From positions 1 through 48,544 of the forward strand of contig DQIQ01000009.1 in the NCBI GenBank assembly GCA_003942085.1: DNA of 48,544 nucleotides, read 5' to 3'. The notes under the pieces are model-generated. The model worked only from the letters and a program-made list of their open reading frames with translations, was not told the DNA's origin and made no database searches. Made by a program: the position numbers and the translations under genes. Origin of the DNA: Thermoplasmata archaeon (GTDB taxonomy: Archaea; Thermoplasmatota; E2; DHVEG-1). Of the stretch, positions 33,434-42,299 are shown one piece after another; the stretch's first letter is position 1; each line of letters starts with the position of its first letter.

Positions 33434-34906
33434 ATGAAAAAAATATTTATTTCGACTTTATGCATAGTAATGGTCTTTATCCTAACCTTTGTTTCAGCGA
33501 CATCTTCAAAACCTATTATCAACAATGAACGAATGCAAAATATCGTGGTAGATTATGATCCACTCGTGGATATTAACGTCACCGTTGATATCGTAGCGAT
33601 TAGAGCATTGGATAAAATAGACCTTCTTTCCGAACCTGATTTTTTTGTGAAATTATTCATTAATGATGCTGAGTTTATCAGCCCAATTTGGAACGATACG
33701 ACCTATTTGTATAATTGTTTTACAGTAACCGCCGATGTTCCGGATGATGAAAAATTAGTAAACGTAACGATACAGCTATGGGAAAATGATGGAGCTGAAA
33801 ACAAGCTGTGTGATATCAGTAAGTATCCTAATAACAATGGCTCAGGCCTAGACGTCCATTTACAATATGATATCAGTATCGATAGATGGGGAGGCGAAAA
33901 CACTATAGGAGATGTCACGGGTTACGGGCGGGTCTGTGGCAGTGCGGACGGGAGTATTTACAAAAACGAAAACGATTGCGAATTGTGGTTTAATATTTAT
34001 CAAAATGATTTTGATAACGATAGTCTTCCCTATTGGGTAGAAACGAACATCTATGGTACAGACCCCACCGTCAGTAATACCGGGGAAGATATGGATTCAG
34101 ATGGCATACCCATCGAATGGGAGCATCGATTTGGTTATAATCCGTTTGTGTGGGATGATTACAAGAATATTGATCCAGATTTAGATGGCCTCAACAATAT
34201 TGAAGAATTCCTCACTTACAATTTTGGTTCCGATCCCTTTAGAAAAGATGTTTTTCTTGAAATCGATTATATGCAAGAATCTAATGGAGAAGTAAAATAT
34301 GTATCAGATGCCGCGTTAGAGCTGGTCAAAAACCCTTTTCATAGAAGAAACATTGTTTTTCATTTTGATGCCGGTCAGTTTAACGGCGGAGAAATAATCC
34401 CTTATGATGTTGAAAGCCAATTTGATGAACTATTAGAGATATGGAACAACTATTTTTTACACAATGATTCAGGTAATTGGAGACGTAGTGTGTTTCATTA
34501 TCTTGTTTTTGTTCATGATCAAACCCCTAAAGGTTTTGCATTTAGTGGAGATGTCGCTCCTTATTGGGGTTATATCCCTGGCACAGATAGTTTTGCTTTA
34601 GCAAACACCCTTGTTGAAAAAAAATCAAAGCTGCCCTTTAAAACCACGGATTATATCGTTGCTTCATTAATAGTCCATGAGATGGGGCATAATTTCGGAA
34701 TAAAATTTGGAGAACCTTTTGGTTGCGACAACAGAATGACCCGGAGTCCTTTTAGACTTGGTTGGTACATATGGAGAAATTATAAAAGTATCATGAGTTA
34801 TCGATACACCTATTCCATTTTGGATTATTCCGATGGGTCTCATGGTAAACGAGACTATGACGACTGGGGAAATATTGATCTTACATATTTTGAAAAACCA
34901 AAATAA
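33434..34906 (+). CDS. Secreted zinc metalloprotease with calcium-binding-type repeats
   Basis: 490 aa. Signal peptide (~1-23). A beta-rich domain (~35-170) containing VKLFINDAEF and VTIQLWENDGAEN is followed by acidic Asp/Asn-rich units (~190-270: DFDNDSLPYWVE, DMDSDGIPIEWE, DPDLDGLNNIEE) resembling thrombospondin type-3 or dockerin-like calcium loops. The C-terminal half has the zinc motif HEMGHNFG (His415, Glu416, His419) and a downstream SIMSY that looks like a metzincin Met-turn (Met454). The third ligand is not at the usual HExxHxxGxxH position (Phe425 there), so Asp or another residue may serve. It probably degrades extracellular protein with calcium-dependent stability. Confidence 0.8.
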   Translation: MKKIFISTLCIVMVFILTFVSATSSKPIINNERMQNIVVDYDPLVDINVTVDIVAIRALDKIDLLSEPDFFVKLFINDAEFISPIWNDTTYLYNCFTVTADVPDDEKLVNVTIQLWENDGAENKLCDISKYPNNNGSGLDVHLQYDISIDRWGGENTIGDVTGYGRVCGSADGSIYKNENDCELWFNIYQNDFDNDSLPYWVETNIYGTDPTVSNTGEDMDSDGIPIEWEHRFGYNPFVWDDYKNIDPDLDGLNNIEEFLTYNFGSDPFRKDVFLEIDYMQESNGEVKYVSDAALELVKNPFHRRNIVFHFDAGQFNGGEIIPYDVESQFDELLEIWNNYFLHNDSGNWRRSVFHYLVFVHDQTPKGFAFSGDVAPYWGYIPGTDSFALANTLVEKKSKLPFKTTDYIVASLIVHEMGHNFGIKFGEPFGCDNRMTRSPFRLGWYIWRNYKSIMSYRYTYSILDYSDGSHGKRDYDDWGNIDLTYFEKPK

Positions 34907-35131
34907 GAATTGCATGGAGAAATTCTTCCAAAAGATACAAGGCCTCGGAAAAAAATAAAAGACGTTGTGGTTTTGCACGTCATAATATTCTTCATTTGTG
35001 TAAAACCTTTTATGGCTATCGTACGCGGTATGGACTTTTAACAAATATTTACTCGTAAATTATGGTAAACGGAGGATATATTCTTCAAATCTTTCATAAT
35101 ATTAATAATGAACTGATTATTTATTATCAAT

Positions 35132-35821
35132 ATGAATTCAAGTAAACGTGAAATAAGGAGTAAAGCGTTTTTTGGGCTTGGTTTTCTACTTGTTATATTG
35201 TGGCTTGGGCTTTTTTTGCCTGCTTGGTCGTTAGATTTCTTTCAAGCGTGGGTGTTTTGGCTGACTTTTTCAACATCGACAATAATTGTCACAATATATC
35301 TTTTAAAGAAAGATATTAAATTATTAGAGACACGAACAAAAGCTGGTCCAACGGCAGAAAAAGAAAAAAGCCAAAAAATTATACAAATTTTTGCAAGTAT
35401 TTTTTTCATTTTGTTGGTGATTTTACCCGGGTTTGATCATCGGTACCGCTGGTCTAATGTCCCACTTTATCTAGTGATAACAGGAGATATTTTTGTTCTT
35501 CTTGGATTTGTCATCATTTTTCGTGTTTTTAAGGAAAACAGTTTTGCGTCAGGTATTATTGAAACAGACCGAGGACAAAAAGTCATCACAACAGGTCCAT
35601 ATCGATTTGTTCGCCATCCTATGTATACCGCTGGATTACTTTTAATATTATTTGCGCCTCTTGCTCTAGGGTCATATTGGGCGCTATTATTTGCTTTTCT
35701 CTTGTTTGTTATAATTGTTATCAGGCTTCTTTATGAAGAAAAATTTCTCATGAAAAATTTACTAGGATACAAAGAATATTGTGAAAAGACGCGCCATCGG
35801 TTGATTCCTTTTATTTGGTAA
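35132..35821 (+). CDS. Isoprenylcysteine-carboxyl-methyltransferase-like membrane protein
   Basis: 229 aa with about six membrane helices. The C-terminal core has the ICMT/PEMT pattern: GPYRFVRHPMYTAGLLL (~153-169), then RLLYEEKFLMKNLLGYKEYCEKTRHRLIP with the paired acidic residues that close over S-adenosylmethionine. Family members methylate isoprenylated cysteines, phospholipid head groups or are of unknown role in prokaryotes. The substrate here is unknown; archaea have prenyl lipids but no proven CaaX pathway. It precedes the radical SAM group by 200 bp, same strand. Confidence 0.85.
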   Translation: MNSSKREIRSKAFFGLGFLLVILWLGLFLPAWSLDFFQAWVFWLTFSTSTIIVTIYLLKKDIKLLETRTKAGPTAEKEKSQKIIQIFASIFFILLVILPGFDHRYRWSNVPLYLVITGDIFVLLGFVIIFRVFKENSFASGIIETDRGQKVITTGPYRFVRHPMYTAGLLLILFAPLALGSYWALLFAFLLFVIIVIRLLYEEKFLMKNLLGYKEYCEKTRHRLIPFIW

Positions 35822-36023
35822 AGAATAGTTATGTTTCATCTGGTGGGATAATTAGATGCCCTGGTCAGGATTTTGGACTTGGGGGGAAACAATCTCTCGG
35901 TGTTGAACATATCCTTTAATTTAATTTTCGAATGTGTGTCTAAAGACGCGTATTGTGTAAGAAAGAGGCGCATAAAATGATATTGAAAAGATATTTGAGG
36001 TAAATAAATGATATCTCCTATGA

Positions 36024-37307
36024 ATGAATATTCTCTTCTTGATCCCGTCCATGGCCCGAACCAAAACAAATGGAATCAATCCTGCACGCTATCTGTGGAG
36101 AGTTATCTTAGCCCCTCCTGTTACCTTTGAAACCTTAGCTGCGGTAACACCTCCAGAACATACCATCCGTCTAATAGATGAACGGACCGAGAAAGTAAAT
36201 TTCAATACAGACTATGACCTTGTAGGGATTAGTACCACAACACCTGCTTCAAGGAGAGCCTACGAACTTGCCGACGAATTCCGAAGAAGAGGAATAACCG
36301 TAGTATTAGGTGGTTGGCATCCCTCTCTTTTTCCCCAAGAAGCAAAACAACATGCCGATACGGTGGTTTCTGGTGAAGGAGATGAAGTCTGGCCGCAACT
36401 CTTGCAAGATATGAAACATGGGCAGCTCAAACCATTTTATATGTCTGAAAACATGGTGGATTTTCCAGCTCTCCCCGTACCAAAAAGAACAATGCAACAT
36501 AGACGAGGTTTTTTCATCAATGAGCTACAAGTCACTCGAGGATGTTGCAATGGTTGTAAATATTGTTCAACAACATATCGACCTTATGGGCAAATCTGCC
36601 GGCTGCGCCCAATAGATAAAGTCATTGAGGAAATCGAATCAATGCGACAAAAATATTTATATTTTACAGACTCATCATTGACATTGAATCCCGCTTATAC
36701 AATACAATTATTTACCGCATTGAAAAATCTTAATAAAAAATTTGCATGTAATGGAAATGTCAATGTTCTTTTCCGCGATAAAGAACTAATAAAACTCTCG
36801 TTAGATGCCGGGTGCGTAGAATGGGCGATAGGATTTGAATCTATTTCGCAGGAAAGTCTTAATCTACTCGGAAAACAAACAAATAAAATAGATGAGTTTG
36901 CTCCAACAGTGAAAAAATTACACGACTTCGGTTTAGGAGTCAAAGGTAATTTTATTTTCGGTGCAGATGGTGACCATCCAGATATTTTTAATAAAACCAT
37001 TGATGCTATATCTGATTGGGAATTAGATATTCCAGCATTTAGTTTCCTTACTCCGTTCCCGGGCACTCCACTCTATCAAAGTCTGGAGGCTGAGAAAAGA
37101 ATCTTTTCAAAAGATTGGTCGCTGTATGACCTCAACCATGTTGTGTTCCAACCAAAACATATGTCTCCACAGGAACTCTCCGACGGGATGCAAAAGGTGC
37201 GCGATACCATGTATTCGTTTTCGAATAATCTAAAGCGAGCGGTGAGATGCTTTGGATCCAAACACGCTTCATTTGTTGCCACGGGTATCCAAAATTTCTT
37301 TATTTAA
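36024..37307 (+). CDS. B12-binding-type radical SAM enzyme, intact paralog
   Basis: 427 aa. N-terminal Rossmann-type domain (~1-140: MNILFLIPSMARTK, DLVGISTTTPASRRAYELAD, VVLGGWHPSLFPQEAKQHAD, VSGEGDEVWPQLL) and a radical SAM barrel with C174-x3-C178-x2-C181, then the ending typical of COG1032 enzymes (FLTPFPGTPLY). The B12 ligand motif DxHxxG is not obvious. The best match in the window is the broken gene at 39.7-41 kb. Reactions of this class include methylation and ring formation on lipids and natural products; the substrate is unknown. Its 3' end overlaps the convergent radical SAM gene by 8 bp. Confidence 0.88.
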   Translation: MNILFLIPSMARTKTNGINPARYLWRVILAPPVTFETLAAVTPPEHTIRLIDERTEKVNFNTDYDLVGISTTTPASRRAYELADEFRRRGITVVLGGWHPSLFPQEAKQHADTVVSGEGDEVWPQLLQDMKHGQLKPFYMSENMVDFPALPVPKRTMQHRRGFFINELQVTRGCCNGCKYCSTTYRPYGQICRLRPIDKVIEEIESMRQKYLYFTDSSLTLNPAYTIQLFTALKNLNKKFACNGNVNVLFRDKELIKLSLDAGCVEWAIGFESISQESLNLLGKQTNKIDEFAPTVKKLHDFGLGVKGNFIFGADGDHPDIFNKTIDAISDWELDIPAFSFLTPFPGTPLYQSLEAEKRIFSKDWSLYDLNHVVFQPKHMSPQELSDGMQKVRDTMYSFSNNLKRAVRCFGSKHASFVATGIQNFFI

Positions 37308-38292
37308 CATTCATGAATGAAAAATGCGTGGCGATAGCCTGTTGTACAATAAACAGAGGATCAAGGGAATGGGCAAGAGATCCTTCAATGACACATGCCA
37401 CACTACAAAGATTACAAGATTCCACTTGATGGCAAAATTCTTTAAATTCATCGCTGTGAAAAATTTCTTTAAACGAACAGTCTTTGACATTCCCCCATGG
37501 TTTGTCAAGAATGTCCTTGCATGAAAAAATTGTTCCATCTGCTTCTATGTAGATGAAGCTTTTCGGTGCATGACAGACATAGGATCTTTGTTGTTGAATA
37601 TATTTGATATATTGAGTTGAATCAGAGATTTTATGACCTGCTTTCTTCAATGTTAATATTTTAGAAAACACGTTTGTAAGCTGAGCGCCTGAAGGCCTTA
37701 AATGATCATTATACCCCTTATACACATCCATCGGTTGAAACGTGATGGGAATGTCGAGGTCTTGAGAAAGTTTTACCAATCCATCGATTTTTTCTAAATT
37801 TAACGTGCAAATAACACTATAGATACTCAGAAGGGTGTTTCCACCTTTACACGCCTTAATTCCTTCGATTGCTTTTTCACGTATTCCTTTGACCCCGCGA
37901 AGAGTATCATGTAGTTCATCGTTTGAATCAATAGATACAACGATCATATCGGTGAAGGGTAATATTTCAGCATGCCGCTCTTTTAGATAATATCCATTGG
38001 TGACCACCGAGGTTACAAACCCTAATTTTTTTGCATACCTAAGAATGTCTGGTAAATCCTTACGTAAGAGAGGTTCACCACCCATCGCAACATAGAAAAG
38101 GACGCCAGCTTGTTTCGCATCTTCAAGCATTGTAAAAATTTTTTCTTTTGACATATCGGTGGTATGTTTTGCAGATCGTTTCCAACGTTCACATATCTGA
38201 CAACGACAGTTACATTGAAAAGTGACATTATGAACAATTCTAAAAGGAGTCTGGAGGAATAATCTATTCTGCACTAGATAGAGCAGGATCAT
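37300..38292 (-). CDS. Radical SAM enzyme with SPASM-like cysteine tail
   Basis: 330 aa. The cluster motif is C27-x3-C31-x2-C34 (CNCRCQIC) near the N-terminus, followed by AMGGEPLLRKDLPDIL (SAM-binding GGEP) and VTNGYYL. The C-terminal part carries further cysteines: FSCKDILDKPWGNV, then C-x-x-C-x3-C in the CNLCSVAC region, typical of SPASM or twitch domains that hold auxiliary Fe-S clusters in enzymes maturing peptides or adding groups to small molecules. No precursor peptide was found nearby. Convergent overlap with the gene before, divergent from the ATP-grasp gene. Confidence 0.88.
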   Translation of the reverse strand: MILLYLVQNRLFLQTPFRIVHNVTFQCNCRCQICERWKRSAKHTTDMSKEKIFTMLEDAKQAGVLFYVAMGGEPLLRKDLPDILRYAKKLGFVTSVVTNGYYLKERHAEILPFTDMIVVSIDSNDELHDTLRGVKGIREKAIEGIKACKGGNTLLSIYSVICTLNLEKIDGLVKLSQDLDIPITFQPMDVYKGYNDHLRPSGAQLTNVFSKILTLKKAGHKISDSTQYIKYIQQQRSYVCHAPKSFIYIEADGTIFSCKDILDKPWGNVKDCSFKEIFHSDEFKEFCHQVESCNLCSVACVIEGSLAHSLDPLFIVQQAIATHFSFMNVK

Positions 38293-38396
38293 TGGTACAA
38301 CACCATCTCATTTTCTCTATTAATAGATAACTCAATTAGAATACGGTTTTAAATGGTTTATAATGATTTTTTTCCCGATAGAATCATCTTGCATTA

Positions 38397-39713
38397 ATGA
38401 TATGCCAAAATAGGATTTTTATAAATAAAATACCCGACTATAACGATAAATTAAATACAATGAGCAATATATCATTTCTATTGTGGAGGCAAAGGAAGAC
38501 GAGTAGAGTCTTAATAACAGATGCTCATCTGAAAGCATCACTTGCGGTAATCCGTTCATTGGGGAAGAAAAATATTCATATTGCCGCGGGAAGTGAGATT
38601 AAATCAGCTATCGGGTTACATTCTAAGTTCTGTTCTAAAAAATTTGTTTATCCCAATCCACGAATAAACGTTAATGATTTTTTGCAAAATCTTCTTCGCA
38701 TTGTGAAGCAGGATCAATATGACTGTATAATCCCTACTCATACCTATACCGCTTTTATCCTTGCAAAATTTCGCGATCTTTTTTCAAATTACACGAAGAT
38801 ACCGCCACCAGATTTCCAAGTTTTTATCAATGCCTTTGATAAACAATACCTCCTCAATACTGCAATGAAAAACAATGTTGCTTGTCCAAGAACATATTCT
38901 TTCAATCCTTCAGACGAGGGGGAAGATGTTATTGAAGATTACCCGGTCATCATCAAACCAGCACGGAGACATGGGATAAAAATAGAGATATGTCACACAC
39001 CCTCTGCATTAAGAAATAAATTTAATGCAATGAGCCGAAAGTATGGGCCGTGCATCGTACAAGATTATGTCCCCAATGGCGGAGAACTTGGTGTGTATAC
39101 TCTTTTTAATGATAAATCAGAACCTCTAGCCCTTACAGTACAAAAGCGTCTTCGTAGTCTTAATTCATATGGCGGAATCAGTACTTTACGGGAGACCGTG
39201 AAAAATGATGCATTGGTTGATATTGCGTTTCATCTGCTAAAAACGATACGATGGTCCGGTGTTGCGATGGTGGAGTTTCGGATTGATGCCCGAGACGGAA
39301 TCCCAAAATTAATGGAGATCAACCCACGGTTTTGGGGGTCCTTACAACTTTCTATTCTTTCAGGAGTCGATTTTCCCTATCTGTTCTATAAGAATATTAT
39401 GCATGAGGAACAGACGTCAACATTACACTTTAAAGAAGGGGTCCAATGTCGGTGGTTCACAGGAGAAATCTCTCGACTGTTCAGCGGTAGTGGAAAATTG
39501 CAGATAATTCGAGATGTGCTACAGCCTTGTGCCCATGATGATATCATCTCACTGAAGGATCCAAAACCTATGATTGCCTCGGTCTTTTCACCCTGGGACT
39601 CCTCAGATGATGAACCACGAGATGACAGTTTTTTAAAAAACGATGAAATAAGCATAATCAATCTGAAGCAAAAAGAAGAGAATTCTCATGAAAATATTGC
39701 TCATTTTTCCTAA
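38397..39713 (+). CDS. ATP-grasp ligase (COG3919-like)
   Basis: 438 aa from the ATG at 38397; an ATG at 38460 (MSNISFLLW) is a plausible alternative because the recognisable fold starts only at RVLITDAHLKASLAVIRSLG. Pre-ATP-grasp domain (~38-140), then the ATP-grasp fold: YPVIIKPARRHG (ATP-binding Lys), CIVQDYVPNGGELGVYTLF, WSGVAMVEFRIDARDGIPKLMEINPRFWGSL, with the metal-binding Glu and Asn in MEINPR. Such enzymes join a carboxylate to an amine or similar nucleophile through an acyl phosphate; the members near CapK-like genes often belong to surface-polysaccharide or natural-product loci. Substrates unknown. It overlaps the broken radical SAM gene by 26 bp. Confidence 0.85.
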   Translation: MICQNRIFINKIPDYNDKLNTMSNISFLLWRQRKTSRVLITDAHLKASLAVIRSLGKKNIHIAAGSEIKSAIGLHSKFCSKKFVYPNPRINVNDFLQNLLRIVKQDQYDCIIPTHTYTAFILAKFRDLFSNYTKIPPPDFQVFINAFDKQYLLNTAMKNNVACPRTYSFNPSDEGEDVIEDYPVIIKPARRHGIKIEICHTPSALRNKFNAMSRKYGPCIVQDYVPNGGELGVYTLFNDKSEPLALTVQKRLRSLNSYGGISTLRETVKNDALVDIAFHLLKTIRWSGVAMVEFRIDARDGIPKLMEINPRFWGSLQLSILSGVDFPYLFYKNIMHEEQTSTLHFKEGVQCRWFTGEISRLFSGSGKLQIIRDVLQPCAHDDIISLKDPKPMIASVFSPWDSSDDEPRDDSFLKNDEISIINLKQKEENSHENIAHFS

Positions 39714-40999
39714 AGCTAAATACGCCGCTTCTTCAAAAAAAAAAAGACAAAGAGCCTTTCAACAAGTTCATTGGCGAAGCTGTCTCCCTTACCCTCCCTC
39801 AAGTGGCTGCCTCAACTCCAAGCGGGCATTCGATAGAAATTATTGATGAAAACTATGAACCTATCGATTTTAATGCAGATGCTGATCTCGTTGGTATAAC
39901 CTGTATCACTATGACGGTCAACCGTGCGTATGAAATAGCAGATATGTTTCATATGAGGGGAATCCCGGTTGTTATTGGTGGTGATCATCCGTCAGCATTA
40001 CCGACGGAAGCCAAACAACATGCTGATAGTGTGGTGGTCGGTGAAGCAGAAGACACCTGGCCGTTGCTCCTTGAAGATTTTACTCAGAATCGACTGAAAC
40101 CGTTCTACGTTTCCACGTGAAACGTCCCCTCTGAATTAATCAATGAGCCACGAAGAGACCTCATAAAGCGGCGATATGTCGGTGATGGGCTGCTCATGCG
40201 AAGGGGTTGCCCTAATCAATGTGAGTTTTGTGCGGTAACAACACTTCATCACAAAGAGGAAAGACCTCTTGAAAAAGTCTTTGAGGAAATCCAACATATA
40301 TCAGCACGAAAAATATTCATTTATGATCAAAACCTCACGTGGAACATGGAATACGCAAAGCGATTTCTCCAAGGATTACCAGGTATCAATAAACGATGGC
40401 TTGCGAATGGAACAGCAAATATGCTTGGAAAGGACGATGAATTTCTTGGACTAGCAAAAGACGCGCATCTTTTCTGCTGGTTTGTTGGTTTTGAGTCGAT
40501 TTCTCAAAAAAGCTTAAACGGGGCAAAGAAAAAAACAAACAAGAGTGAGGAATTTGCGTCCGTCATACAGAAAGTGAGAAGTTATGGGATGATACTTGTC
40601 GGATCGTTCATATTTGGTTTTGATGAAGACACCCCAGATCTTTTTGATGATACTTTACAAGCGATTTCTGACTGGGGACTTGAGATGGCAGAGTTTCATA
40701 TCCTGACGCCTTTTCCTGGGACCGCGCTATACAAAAGACTGAAAGTAGACGGGAGACTTCTAACCGAAGATTGGAGTAAATATACAACCACTAATGTTGT
40801 GTTTGAACCAAAAAATATGTCTGCGAAAGAGCTGTATGAGGGTACAAGACGAGTCGCAAAAGAGTATCATTCAATTCCAAGGATCATGAAACGGTCATAT
40901 AATATATTAGAGACCACAAAAAATCCTTCTCTCGCCTATTACGTATTCCAGAGAAATCTTCGATACCGGGAACGATATGCCAATCAATTCAACTTCTAA
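39688..40999 (+). pseudogene. B12-binding-type radical SAM enzyme, broken paralog
   Basis: Paralog of the 36.0-37.3 kb enzyme, but the reading frame is interrupted twice. From ATG 39688 (MKILLIFPKAKYAA) the frame runs into an 11-A tract (39735-39745); beyond it the homologous sequence (DKEPFNKFIGEAVSLTL...) is in the other frame, so one A too many. It continues with DLVGITCITMTVNRAYEIAD and VVIGGDHPSALPTEAKQHAD until an in-frame TGA at 40118-40120, then goes on in the same frame with the intact cluster motif CPNQCEFC, FESISQKSLN and LTPFPGTALYKRL to the stop at 40999. Everything else is well preserved, so the damage is recent, or due to sequencing, or bypassed by slippage/readthrough. TGA has no obvious Trp or Sec counterpart in the paralog. 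Confidence 0.82.
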
Positions 41000-41015
41000 T
41001 GTCTAGAGATTAATA

Positions 41016-42179
41016 ATGACGACGAAAATCGTTATATTAGGTGGTGCTTCAGGTGATGTTGGTCGTGATCTTACACGAATTTTATTAAAAGAGAAAAAAC
41101 TGATCGACCATATAACCGTAACCGCACGTCACCTAAATGTCGCCTGTGATTTTGTCACAACGTTAGATGATCAAAGAGTAACTGCCATGCAGATTGACGT
41201 GACAGACAATACTCAGCTACTGAATGGCCTGAACAACCATGACCTTGTCGTCAATACCATTGGACCGTTTTCCCGCTATGCAATTCCGATTGTGAAGGCA
41301 GCGATACATTCAGGAGTAAATTACATTGATATCTGTGATGACATCGAACCAACATTCCAAGCTCTGCGCCTTGATAAACAGGCGAAAAAGGCAGGTGTGT
41401 TTATGATAATAGGGATGGGTTGGTTTCCAGGAATGTCAAATCTGAATGCAAAAGAGCTTACTAAACAAATGGAGGACGTAACCGAAATCGATACCGCTTG
41501 GGTGGCAGGGCGAAAGGCACCTGAAGAAAAACCGTCTTCTGGCATCGGAGGTACTGAGCATTTCTTCCGGTCTCTTACCGGGAAAATTGTTACCTTTCGA
41601 AATGGACAACAAGAGAAAATCCCTGCATTCCAGAAAGAGCTACAAATACCATTTCCTCAACCATTGGGGACTTGTTCCTGCTATCTCATGGAACATCCTG
41701 AACCGGTCATATTTCCCCTCACCATACCTGGGATTCAAAATGCCTCAACGTATTTTTCTCTTTATCCAATCAATCGCAATAAATTAGTACGCCTCTTTGC
41801 ACGAATGATCGATATGAAACTGCTTTCCGTTTCACAAGTGACCAAAATAAACGCTGTCCTTGGAAAAACGAATGATAAAAAACAACTTCCGATACTCACC
41901 GGTTCATACATTTCATGTTGCGGATCAAGAAACGGTCAGAAAGGACAACTTCGTTACAGTGCGGTAAATACAAAAACTACGGTTGCGGAAGCAACCAGCC
42001 AGCCTCTAGCGTGTGCAATATTACATCTTGCGACACATAAGATAGAACCAGGAGTCTACCTGCCAGAAAATATTTTAAATATCGAGGATATCATTAAATT
42101 AGGACGATACTATGAGCTTCCTTTTGCACAAGACACTATTGATCTGCTCTGTTGGAACGACAAAGTGATTTCACCTTAA
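41016..42179 (+). CDS. Saccharopine-dehydrogenase-like NAD(P)-dependent oxidoreductase
   Basis: 387 aa. N-terminal Rossmann domain with the dinucleotide loop GGASGDVG (9-16) and the family's VVNTIGPFSRYAIPIVKAAI and GVNYIDICDD, followed by GMGWFPGMSNLNAKEL and a mixed alpha/beta C-terminal catalytic domain. The family includes saccharopine dehydrogenases, carboxynorspermidine synthases and many enzymes of unknown substrate that make or split secondary amines. Starts 16 bp after the broken radical SAM gene, same strand, so it probably shares its transcript with the ATP-grasp gene. Confidence 0.85.
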   Translation: MTTKIVILGGASGDVGRDLTRILLKEKKLIDHITVTARHLNVACDFVTTLDDQRVTAMQIDVTDNTQLLNGLNNHDLVVNTIGPFSRYAIPIVKAAIHSGVNYIDICDDIEPTFQALRLDKQAKKAGVFMIIGMGWFPGMSNLNAKELTKQMEDVTEIDTAWVAGRKAPEEKPSSGIGGTEHFFRSLTGKIVTFRNGQQEKIPAFQKELQIPFPQPLGTCSCYLMEHPEPVIFPLTIPGIQNASTYFSLYPINRNKLVRLFARMIDMKLLSVSQVTKINAVLGKTNDKKQLPILTGSYISCCGSRNGQKGQLRYSAVNTKTTVAEATSQPLACAILHLATHKIEPGVYLPENILNIEDIIKLGRYYELPFAQDTIDLLCWNDKVISP

Positions 42180-42299
42180 CCATATAATGATGTTGATGAC
42201 ATTTGTATAGGTTTCATCGATGTAGAGAACCGTCGGAATCGTCTGATATTTCTTTTTTATGAATTGTAAGCTTAAAAGAACCCTTACATTGATACAATC

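Noticed and set aside
40118-40120. TGA in the broken radical SAM gene as selenocysteine or tryptophan
   Set aside because: The paralog has neither Cys nor Trp at the equivalent position, no SECIS-like structure is evident, and the same gene also has a frameshift.
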